Source: an uncultured Clostridiaceae bacterium (GTDB lineage Bacteria; Bacillota; Clostridia; Lachnospirales; Lachnospiraceae). From it: a stretch of 10,855 nt of DNA. A program made the translations under genes and the position numbers. The stretch spans positions 1-10,855 of the forward strand of contig CAUCBQ010000067.1 of assembly GCA_958441075.1 (NCBI GenBank), read 5' to 3'. This document shows, in pieces, positions 1 to 5,231 of the stretch; the first letter of the stretch is position 1; every line of letters begins with the position of its first letter. Under the pieces are notes generated by a model. It was given only the letters and a program-made list of their open reading frames with translations. It was not told where the DNA came from and ran no database searches.

Positions 1-241
1 TGATATTGTTCTTATAGGAATTGAGAAACCATTCATCCGAAAAAAGACGGATGTAGTTTGCAAGCCCGTTAAACTTAATTCCCTCTATACCTTCCATAAA
101 GTTCCAGCTTGTAAAGCTCAGGCACAGGGAAATCACTACAGGAATAAAGGTAAAAATCAGAAATCCCAAAAGACTGGGAAGGATAAATCCCATACCTGTA
201 AAAAAGTCCTTTCGCGCTTTGCTTGATCCTTGTTTTTTCAT
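1..241 (-). CDS. Sugar ABC transporter permease, N-terminal part (cut by window edge)
   Basis: This is the start of an inner-membrane permease subunit of a carbohydrate ABC importer (MalF/LacF/UgpA type). Eighty residues are visible. A basic cytoplasmic N-terminus (MKKQGSSKARKDFF) leads into one long hydrophobic membrane segment at about residues 16-42 with the PSLLGFLIF and IPVVISL blocks usual for the first helix of these permeases. An outside loop follows with NGLANYIRLFSDEWFLNS, matching the family's 'GLxNYxxLFxDxxF' signature. The start codon follows a purine-rich AAAGGGGG ribosome binding site. The gene begins 21 bases after the stop of the GH3 gene, so the two are almost certainly co-transcribed. 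The partner permease and the solute-binding protein would be expected beyond the left edge. Substrate cannot be read from this fragment; the GH3 neighbour suggests an amino-sugar or other beta-linked oligosaccharide. Confidence 0.9.
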   Translation of the reverse strand, partial: MKKQGSSKARKDFFTGMGFILPSLLGFLIFTFIPVVISLCLSFTSWNFMEGIEGIKFNGLANYIRLFSDEWFLNSYKNNI

Positions 242-262
242 GGGTTAATTCCCCCTTTCTCT

Positions 263-2005
263 CTACAGCCTGGTATCCCAGCGGCCGCAGAATACGTTGT
301 CATTGCAGGTTCCTTCAAATTCCGCCTCGCCGGCTGCCTTTTCGATGGTCTGGCGGATTACTTCTCTTGTTGGGGCATAGGCATTGATAAAGGTCTTAGC
401 CATAGGCACATCCAACAGATGGTTGGTATAATTTAAAGAAATAAATATGGTTGGAAGCTCCTTTACATACCACGGAATCTCCGTAGAATGACCGATGGAC
501 CACTCCAGACGCACGTTATTGGCCTGGGCATATCCCTTCATATTGATAAATACAAATACCACATCGTATTTCTTTTTAAATTCCTCTACCTTTCCGATTA
601 TCACAGAACGCAGTTCCGTTTCTTTTGTAATACCGTCATCTAACACAAGGTCATAATAGCTCTCATGCATGGTAGTTTCATAACCGAACCGCTCCAGCTC
701 CTCCTTTACCAGCTGCTTTACAGGATCATGCTGGTTTTTGCGTGAAATCGGAGGACTGCTGATCACAATCGCATAGGCCCTTTTATGTGTCTTTGGAGTA
801 ACCGGAAGATTGTGCTGTGTATCTTTTACAAGGGTAATGCTCTTTTTAGCCGCCTCAGCTGCCATAGCCAGATGTTCTGCGCAGCCTACAGCCGAAAGCC
901 CTTCCTTTTCAGGCATCAGCGTACCCTTTTTCATCTTTTCATGAAGCTTTAAGGATGCCTTTAAACCAAGAATACGGCGCAGCGCATCCGTAAGACGCTC
1001 TTCTGTAATAATTCCGTTTCTATAGCCTTCCATCATATAGCCAAAATCTTCTTCAATATCATTAAAGAAGAGGAACATATCACAGCCTGCCGCAATCGCT
1101 CCGGGCACCTGCTGACTTCTTGGCAGAGCTGCTGTCATACCTGCCATATGGGAAGCATCCGTAAGAACAAGACCGTTAAATCCAAGCTTTCCTCTCAAAA
1201 GACCGGTAATCAGTTCAGGAGCCAGCGTCGCCGGCATAATCTCCTCGTCTTTTATACCCGGACGAAGCTTTCTGGAGTACTCCGGAAGTGCAATGTGGCC
1301 CGCCATAATACTCTGAATTCCGCTGTCGATCATTTCCTTATAAACATGACCGAAGGTGGAATCCCACTCATCGCACTCCATTGTATTTACGCCCATAACA
1401 AGATGCTGATCCAGCTCCTCAATTCCGTCACCGGGGAAATGCTTGCAGCAGACGGCAAGTCCGCTTTCCCTGACGCCTCTCACATATGCCTTTGCATTTT
1501 TTATTACCAGTTCAGGATCTTTGCCATATGCTCTGGTATTTACAATCGTGTTGCGCCAGTTATAAAGAAGATCGCAGACCGGGCCGAAATCCCAGTTGCA
1601 GCCCACAGCCGCCGCTTCTCTTCCGCTTACATACCCTACGCTGTAAGCGGTGCTGTCATCATCGGTAGCTCCGCAGGCAGCAGCAGTAGCCACATAGGTT
1701 CCGCCGCCGCAGGCTCCGTCGCCGCCATTATCACAGTTGCAGGCAATCAGTACGGGGATTTTGCTGTGTTCCTGATAGAAACGGTTCTGTTCATAGATCT
1801 TCTCTGCCGGTTCATTGCTGTAACGGCACCCTCCAATGTGAAAGCGGTCAAAAATCTCTTTCGTTTCCTCAAAATCCTTTTTCCGATCCAGCATAATAAA
1901 CAGCTGACCGATCTTTTCCTCATCTGTCATGGATGCGATTGTCTCTTCTACCCAGCGGATATCTTCATCTGACAGATAGAATGGTTTCTGTTTCAGATCC
2001 ACCAT
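263..2005 (-). CDS. Glycoside hydrolase family 3, beta-N-acetylhexosaminidase-like (NagZ-related), cytoplasmic
   Basis: This 580-residue enzyme should remove beta-linked N-acetylhexosamine (or a related sugar) from imported oligosaccharides. No signal peptide is present, so it acts in the cytoplasm. The barrel domain spans about residues 15-345: NWDFGPVCDL (137-146), NTRAYG (156-161, substrate-binding Arg158), KHFPGDG (188-194), the Asp199-x-His201 dyad used as acid/base by NagZ enzymes, GHIALPE (236-242), and GLVLTDASHM (278-287) with the probable nucleophile Asp283. Spacing from the KH pair to the D-x-H dyad equals that in Salmonella NagZ. A C-terminal sandwich domain starts near AAKKSITLVKD (385-395), giving the two-domain form seen in Gram-positives. 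Two pocket positions differ from classical NagZ: the DQEGG loop reads CDNGG, and GHGD reads GDGI, so specificity may differ; a phosphorylase like Nag3 is an alternative. The start follows a perfect AAGGAGG nine bases upstream. Confidence 0.88.
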   Translation of the reverse strand: MVDLKQKPFYLSDEDIRWVEETIASMTDEEKIGQLFIMLDRKKDFEETKEIFDRFHIGGCRYSNEPAEKIYEQNRFYQEHSKIPVLIACNCDNGGDGACGGGTYVATAAACGATDDDSTAYSVGYVSGREAAAVGCNWDFGPVCDLLYNWRNTIVNTRAYGKDPELVIKNAKAYVRGVRESGLAVCCKHFPGDGIEELDQHLVMGVNTMECDEWDSTFGHVYKEMIDSGIQSIMAGHIALPEYSRKLRPGIKDEEIMPATLAPELITGLLRGKLGFNGLVLTDASHMAGMTAALPRSQQVPGAIAAGCDMFLFFNDIEEDFGYMMEGYRNGIITEERLTDALRRILGLKASLKLHEKMKKGTLMPEKEGLSAVGCAEHLAMAAEAAKKSITLVKDTQHNLPVTPKTHKRAYAIVISSPPISRKNQHDPVKQLVKEELERFGYETTMHESYYDLVLDDGITKETELRSVIIGKVEEFKKKYDVVFVFINMKGYAQANNVRLEWSIGHSTEIPWYVKELPTIFISLNYTNHLLDVPMAKTFINAYAPTREVIRQTIEKAAGEAEFEGTCNDNVFCGRWDTRL

Positions 2006-2014
2006 ATACTCTTA

Positions 2015-2021
2015 CCTCCTT
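2015..2021 (-). promoter_or_regulatory. Strong ribosome binding site of the GH3 gene
   Basis: Read on the minus strand this is AAGGAGG followed by TAAG, complementary over almost its full length to the 3' end of 16S rRNA, and nine bases before the ATG at 2005. It fixes the GH3 start. The LacI-family gene just upstream has a poor site, so the enzyme is probably made at a higher rate than its regulator from the same mRNA. Confidence 0.85.
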
Positions 2022-2059
2022 GTGATGTATGTTTTGCGGCTTTGCAGTATCTATGGCTC

Positions 2060-3112
2060 CTATCGAATACTGCTGCCGCCGACGGCCTGACAGGAGCTAC
2101 GCTCTACCAGGGCAGGCCTGAGCCTGATCCCCCGGTCCTGATCCTTCAAAGAACGTTCCCGCTTCATACGGATCAGCAGGTCAATTGCCCGCTTCACATG
2201 AAGCTTATGGGAAATAGATACCGTTGTCAGCTCCACTGCCGGAACAGCCCCATTAATATCATCAAAACCAATTACAGACATCTGATCCGGAATTGATATT
2301 CCATGTTCCAGACAGGCTTTGATCACTCCGTTGGCAGTCGCATCACTGGCAGCAATCACTCCGTCAGGAAGGGGACTTCCTCCCGGCCTGAAGCTTTCCC
2401 GAATCAGGTCGCTGGCCTGTCCGTATCCCCGTTCAAAGCTGCTCCTGTAGTTTTTATCACTCTCATAGACCTCGATCTCTATCCCTCTGTGCCGCGCTTC
2501 TTCCCGAATCCCTTCCATACGGTAACGGTGAACCAGACGGTCTTCCTTGATTCCGATACAGAGTATCCTCTTGCAGCCTCCCCGAATCAGACGTTCTGCA
2601 GCCAGACTTCCTCCCTTGCGCTCATCTCCGCATACATAGGGGATGGGGCTGTTATCCGGCATTTCATTCAAAGCTACGATAGGTACATACCGCATAAACT
2701 GATACAGATTTTTTGAACTCATATCTCCTACCGGATAAAACAGAATCCCCTCCACCTGATTGCCAATCAGAAGCTTGAAATAATCTATTTCTGTTTCATA
2801 ATCACGAAAGCTGTTGCAGAGAAGCACCTGATAACCATACTGCTGAGCCTCGCTGGTAAGAAGCACCATCAGCTGTGCATAAAAGGGACTGGTAATATCC
2901 GGCATCACAATCCCCAGCGTATGGGTGTGCCGCATGGTCAGCCCGCTGGCCAGCGTATTTGGAACATACGCCATGCGTTCGCAGATTTCCAACACATGGG
3001 CCCGGGTTTCTTCACCAATCCCCCCCAGCCCGTTAAGCGCTCTGGATACGGTTGCAACTGAAACACCCGCTTTTTCTGCAACATCTTTGATTGTGACCTT
3101 TTTCGACTTCAT
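2060..3112 (-). CDS. LacI/GalR-family transcriptional regulator
   Basis: A 350-residue DNA-binding regulator, probably a sugar-responsive repressor of its own operon. Residues 5-28 form the LacI helix-turn-helix (VTIKDVAEKAGVSVATVSRA), followed by the hinge helix near YVPNTLASGL (49-58), which inserts in the operator minor groove. The rest is the periplasmic-binding-protein-like effector domain: LGIVMPDITSPFYAQL (66-81), VEGILFYPV, the glycine-rich GGSLAAERLI after the first lobe, GVIAASDATANGVI and SVIGFDDI in the second lobe. Length is normal for the family. It is the first gene of the operon; the GH3 gene starts 54 bases downstream. The start ATG has only a weak, distant GGAG site, but it places the helix-turn-helix exactly at the N-terminus as in relatives. 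The effector is unknown; a product of the GH3 enzyme is a reasonable guess. Confidence 0.93.
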   Translation of the reverse strand: MKSKKVTIKDVAEKAGVSVATVSRALNGLGGIGEETRAHVLEICERMAYVPNTLASGLTMRHTHTLGIVMPDITSPFYAQLMVLLTSEAQQYGYQVLLCNSFRDYETEIDYFKLLIGNQVEGILFYPVGDMSSKNLYQFMRYVPIVALNEMPDNSPIPYVCGDERKGGSLAAERLIRGGCKRILCIGIKEDRLVHRYRMEGIREEARHRGIEIEVYESDKNYRSSFERGYGQASDLIRESFRPGGSPLPDGVIAASDATANGVIKACLEHGISIPDQMSVIGFDDINGAVPAVELTTVSISHKLHVKRAIDLLIRMKRERSLKDQDRGIRLRPALVERSSCQAVGGSSIR

Positions 3113-3153
3113 CGGCTGTTTCCACTCCGTTCATCCACATTTCTTATGTATCA

Positions 3154-3162
3154 AGTATAACA
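3154..3162 (-). promoter_or_regulatory. Probable extended -10 promoter of the lacI-GH3-permease operon
   Basis: On the minus strand the sequence TGTTATACT is an extended -10 element (TGn plus TATACT) about 40 bases before the regulator's ATG, giving a leader of roughly 35 bases. No good -35 hexamer lies 16-18 bases upstream (the best is AGTTTT), as is often tolerated for TGn promoters. The partly symmetrical ATGAACGCATACAT on the plus strand (3162-3175) sits in the spacer and could take part in repressor binding. This is a reading of consensus sites only. Confidence 0.45.
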
Positions 3163-3191
3163 TGAACGCATACATGAAAACTATCCGTTTA

Positions 3192-3215
3192 ATTTACGAT
3201 ATGATTTGCGTAAAT
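3192..3215. promoter_or_regulatory. Perfect 7-bp inverted repeat upstream of lacI (operator candidate)
   Basis: ATTTACG at 3192-3198 and CGTAAAT at 3209-3215 are exact reverse complements separated by ten bases, and the surrounding bases (TTTAA on the left, TTAAA on the right) continue the symmetry with a three-base offset. The site lies about 30 bases upstream of the presumed lacI promoter. The 17-base centre-to-centre spacing of the half sites fits a dimeric regulator binding adjacent turns, but is wider than the usual 14-20-base LacI operator with a central CG. It may therefore belong to another regulator or be chance in AT-rich DNA. Confidence 0.35.
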
Positions 3216-3224
3216 ATGTTAAAT

Positions 3225-3245
3225 ATGCACAAAAAACATGTGCAT
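3225..3245. repeat. Short inverted repeat ATGCAC/GTGCAT with T tract
   Basis: ATGCAC (3225-3230) and GTGCAT (3240-3245) are exact inverted repeats around a nine-base A-rich loop, followed on the plus strand by a run of T. Allowing one mismatch the arms extend to ten bases. It could be a weak intrinsic terminator, a second operator beside the 3192-3215 repeat, or chance. The stem is AT-rich, so I would not call a terminator on this alone. Confidence 0.3.
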
Positions 3246-3413
3246 TTTTTATCGTTTTCATCAAAACTCTTTTTGCTGTTTTTATTGCTATACTGTATTT
3301 TTTATTTGTTTTGTCATATTTTTAATATATTATAGCTTATTTGATGTCACTTTGTATAGTCCTGTTTTTATTCAGTTTTATCATTTAAAATAGATTTCGG
3401 CTTCTTTGAACGA
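3246..3413. other. Very AT-rich intergenic stretch without a gene
   Basis: This stretch is dominated by T runs on the plus strand. It contains a perfect TATAAT on the minus strand (3329-3334) and a TATACT on the plus strand near 3290, but neither has a recognisable -35 hexamer at the right distance. The minus-strand TATAAT could be a second, distal promoter of the lacI operon. Reading frames here are short, of low complexity and without ribosome binding sites. I see no gene. Confidence 0.5.
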
Positions 3414-3421
3414 TAAAAAAC
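3414..3421. repeat. Possible left target-site duplication of the palindromic element
   Basis: TAAAAAAC abuts the left outer arm, and TAAAAAGC (3573-3580) abuts the right outer arm in the same orientation: seven of eight bases match. This is what a target duplication made at insertion would look like. The sequence is low-complexity A-rich, so coincidence is a real possibility. Confidence 0.35.
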
Positions 3422-3572
3422 GTAACAGTTCAGCCATGCATCTTCTTGCCCGCTGTAAGCGGACAAGAAGCGTCGGGCGTCCGCCCTATGAAGATTCAGA
3501 CAGAAAAATTCTTATGAAAACAAGCTTTCAACGCTTTTTTCTGTCTGAATCTTCGCATGGCTGAACTGTTAC
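3422..3572. repeat. 151-bp nested palindromic element (MITE-like or structured RNA)
   Basis: The outer arms GTAACAGTTCAGCCATGC (3422-3439) and its exact complement (3555-3572) are 18 bases. Inside, GAAGATTCAGACAGAAAAA (3490-3508) pairs exactly with 3536-3554 over 19 bases. The two right arms are contiguous, whereas the left arms are separated by 50 bases (3440-3489) that form their own hairpin: 3442-3453 pairs with 3459-3470 around the loop TGTAA, one C/A mismatch, plus a small GGGC/GCCC hairpin (3475-3486). The inner 27-base loop has a further TGAAA/TTTCA stem. The result is a branched, cloverleaf-like fold. No reading frame of note lies inside. Such compact, perfectly symmetrical, gene-free units in intergenic DNA are typical of non-autonomous mobile elements or dispersed palindromic repeats. 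A structured RNA or a terminator acting toward lacI is the alternative. Confidence 0.8.
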
Positions 3573-3669
3573 TAAAAAGCTCCAAACATGCTCCGGATTG
3601 GATTTACATTTTGACGAGAAATAAAGAACGGATTTCCAATACAGACCTGCTGTTTCCCGGAATATATGA

Positions 3670-3698
3670 TTGAAAAAGCAAAATCCTTATGATATACT
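3670..3698 (+). promoter_or_regulatory. Sigma-A promoter of ychF
   Basis: TTGAAA (3670-3675), a 17-base spacer and TATACT (3693-3698) preceded by TG one base before (TGA-TATACT, extended -10) form a near-consensus vegetative promoter. Transcription should begin near 3705, giving an untranslated leader of about 119 bases before the ychF ATG. It lies downstream of the palindromic element, so that element is not in this transcript. Confidence 0.75.
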
Positions 3699-3777
3699 TT
3701 ATCCGATTGTTTAATGAAGCAGCTGCACCCATTATGGAAAAGGTATAAAAAGGGTGTAATAAAAATATAAAGAAAGG

Positions 3778-3806
3778 CAGAAACCCGCAAAACCACAGGG
3801 TTTCTG
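3778..3806 (+). promoter_or_regulatory. Leader hairpin just upstream of the ychF ribosome binding site
   Basis: CAGAAACCC (3778-3786) pairs perfectly with GGGTTTCTG (3798-3806) around an 11-base loop, inside the ychF leader. The stem ends four bases before the weak AGG/GGTAAAG ribosome binding region (about 3810-3817). No T tract follows, so it is not an intrinsic terminator. Its position suggests an effect on translation start or mRNA stability. Confidence 0.5.
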
Positions 3807-3823
3807 GACAGGTAAAGATAAAA

Positions 3824-4921
3824 ATGAAATTAGGTATCGTAGGATTACCCAACGTAGGAAAAAGTACTCTTTTCAATTCCCTCACAAAGGCAGGCGCCGA
3901 GTCCGCCAACTATCCATTCTGTACCATTGACCCCAATGTGGGCGTTGTCCCTGTTCCTGACGAGCGTCTGGACAAGCTGACTGCCATGTACAATTCTGAA
4001 AAAACAACTCATGCAGTAATCGAATTTGTAGATATTGCAGGTCTGGTAAAGGGCGCTTCCAAGGGCGAGGGCCTGGGAAATCAGTTTCTCTCCAACATCC
4101 GCGAGGTGGACGCCATTGTCCATGTGGTACGCTGCTTTGACGATCCCAATGTAATCCATGTAGATGGAAGCGTAGATCCGGTCCGCGACATTGAAACCAT
4201 CAACCTGGAACTGATCTTTTCTGATATCGAAATTCTGGAGCGCCGGATTGCAAAACAGTCCAAGGGCGCATTCAACAATAAGGAGCTTGCAAAAGAGGTA
4301 GCGCTTTTAAAGGCCATTAAGGCCCATCTGGAGGACGGAAAGCTGGCCCGCAGCTTTGAGCCGGAGGACGAGGATGACCGCGCATTTATCAACACACTGG
4401 ATCTTCTGACCTGGAAGCCCGTAATTTTTGCCGCCAATGTTTCAGAGGATGATCTGGCCGATGATGGCGCCTCCAACCAGTATGTATCCGAGGTACGTCA
4501 GTTTGCTGCCGAAAATGACTGCGAGGTATTTGTAATCTGCGCTGAGATCGAGCAGGAAATTGCAGAGCTTGAGGAAGATGAAAAGAAAATGTTCCTGGAT
4601 GACCTGGGATTAACAGAGTCCGGCCTTGAAAAGCTGATTGCTGCCAGCTACCGTATTCTGGGTCTTATGAGTTACCTGACTGCAGGGCCTCAGGAATCCA
4701 GAGCATGGACAATTAAGGTAGGTACCAAGGCGCCTCAGGCTGCCGGAAAAATCCACAGTGATTTTGAGCGCGGCTTCATTCGTGCAGAGGTTGTAAACTA
4801 TGACGATCTTATGGCCTGCGGAAGCATGAATACTGCCAAGGAAAAGGGGCTTGTCCGTTCTGAGGGCAAGGAATATGTGATGAAGGACGGAGATGTGGTT
4901 CTGTTCCGTTTTAATGTATAA
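3824..4921 (+). CDS. ychF: YchF, Obg-family ATPase/GTPase (redox-regulated ATPase YchF)
   Basis: A 365-residue translation-associated P-loop NTPase of the Obg family, near-universal in bacteria, binding ribosomes and hydrolysing ATP in preference to GTP. Visible motifs: G1 GLPNVGKST (7-15), the switch region NYPFCTIDPNVG (29-40), G3 DIAGLVKGASKGEGLGNQFL (70-89), and G4 NVSE (205-208) in place of NKxD, which explains ATP preference in this family. A helical coiled-coil insertion lies at about 125-180 and again near 240-265. The C-terminal TGS domain (about 280-363) carries the typical AWTIKVGTKAPQAAGKIHSD and FIRAEVVNYDDLM. Length equals the usual 363-367 residues, so the gene is complete. The ribosome binding site is weak, and the leader carries a hairpin. 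It stands alone between its own promoter and a strong terminator. Confidence 0.98.
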   Translation: MKLGIVGLPNVGKSTLFNSLTKAGAESANYPFCTIDPNVGVVPVPDERLDKLTAMYNSEKTTHAVIEFVDIAGLVKGASKGEGLGNQFLSNIREVDAIVHVVRCFDDPNVIHVDGSVDPVRDIETINLELIFSDIEILERRIAKQSKGAFNNKELAKEVALLKAIKAHLEDGKLARSFEPEDEDDRAFINTLDLLTWKPVIFAANVSEDDLADDGASNQYVSEVRQFAAENDCEVFVICAEIEQEIAELEEDEKKMFLDDLGLTESGLEKLIAASYRILGLMSYLTAGPQESRAWTIKVGTKAPQAAGKIHSDFERGFIRAEVVNYDDLMACGSMNTAKEKGLVRSEGKEYVMKDGDVVLFRFNV

Positions 4922-4951
4922 AAGTAAACTTTCACTGTCAGAATGAGATAG

Positions 4952-5000
4952 ATAATAGTCAGGCATGGGCATATATCCCGGCCTGACTATTATTTTATTT
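4952..5000 (+). terminator. Intrinsic terminator of ychF
   Basis: ATAATAGTCAGGC (4952-4964) pairs perfectly over 13 bases with 4981-4993, with a small GGG/CCC pairing inside the loop, and is followed by TTTATTT. It begins 31 bases after the ychF stop codon and separates ychF from the lyase gene. Confidence 0.92.
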
Positions 5001-5078
5001 GAATGGCTTCACTTTTGCTCAAATCAAACATTATTTTGGTTGTTTTTAAGTTTTTTTGTAAACTTTTTTGGGTTTATC

Positions 5079-5107
5079 TTGATTTATTAGTAAAATAATG
5101 GTATATA
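5079..5107 (+). promoter_or_regulatory. Probable promoter of the PL8 lyase gene
   Basis: TTGATT (5079-5084), a 17-base spacer and TATATA (5102-5107) with a TG one base before it (extended -10) give a reasonable sigma-A promoter. The predicted start is near 5114, which places the GTAAAC repeat array at the very beginning of the transcript, as for a repressor site. Confidence 0.5.
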
Positions 5108-5113
5108 TGTCTT

Positions 5114-5151
5114 GTAAACTTTGGTAAACTTATAAGTAAACAAAGGTAAAC
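5114..5151 (+). promoter_or_regulatory. Array of four GTAAAC repeats (operator candidate)
   Basis: GTAAAC occurs at 5114, 5124, 5136 and 5146, i.e. with offsets of 10, 12 and 10 bases. It is organised as two copies of GTAAAC-nnnG-GTAAAC set 22 bases apart, so all four lie on one face of the helix. A fifth copy stands at 5058. The middle contains the perfect palindrome ACTTATAAGT (5128-5137). The array starts at the predicted transcription start of the lyase gene. The responsible regulator is not visible in the window. Confidence 0.5.
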
Positions 5152-5193
5152 GCACAATACTGCGGGCACCACTATCCTGTTCGCATCAAACTT

Positions 5194-5212
5194 TCATGAA
5201 TGTCCTTCATGA
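5194..5212 (+). promoter_or_regulatory. Small leader hairpin before the lyase ribosome binding site
   Basis: TCATGAA (5194-5200) pairs perfectly with TTCATGA (5206-5212) around TGTCC, eight bases before the GAGG ribosome binding site. It buries an in-frame upstream ATG at 5196, which has no ribosome binding site of its own. This supports 5232 as the real start. Confidence 0.4.
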
Positions 5213-5231
5213 GAAGAAACGAGGAAACACA

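Noticed and set aside
1148..1972. Long plus-strand reading frame opposite the GH3 gene
   Set aside because: It is fully antisense to a well-supported GH3 gene, has no ribosome binding site and its protein has no family features; it reflects the codon pattern of the true gene.
3162..3175. LacI-type operator or catabolite-responsive element at ATGAACGCATACAT
   Set aside because: Only five of seven base pairs are symmetrical and the centre is GC, not the CG expected for LacI/CcpA sites; kept only as part of a general observation.
2925..3335. Plus-strand frame across the lacI start and AT-rich region
   Set aside because: Half is antisense to the LacI helix-turn-helix and half is low-complexity; no start signal is present.
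3572..3909. Two overlapping minus-strand frames upstream of and into ychF
   Set aside because: They overlap the ychF promoter, leader and start, are rich in Phe/Leu/Ile because of AT-rich DNA, and lack ribosome binding sites and recognisable motifs.
5114..5151. CRISPR array or plasmid iterons
   Set aside because: The repeat unit is six bases with four-to-six-base gaps, far too short for CRISPR, and no replication gene is nearby; a transcription-factor site fits better.
5196..5231. Upstream in-frame ATG as start of the lyase
   Set aside because: No ribosome binding site, located inside a small hairpin, and it would put twelve charged residues before an otherwise normal lipoprotein signal peptide.
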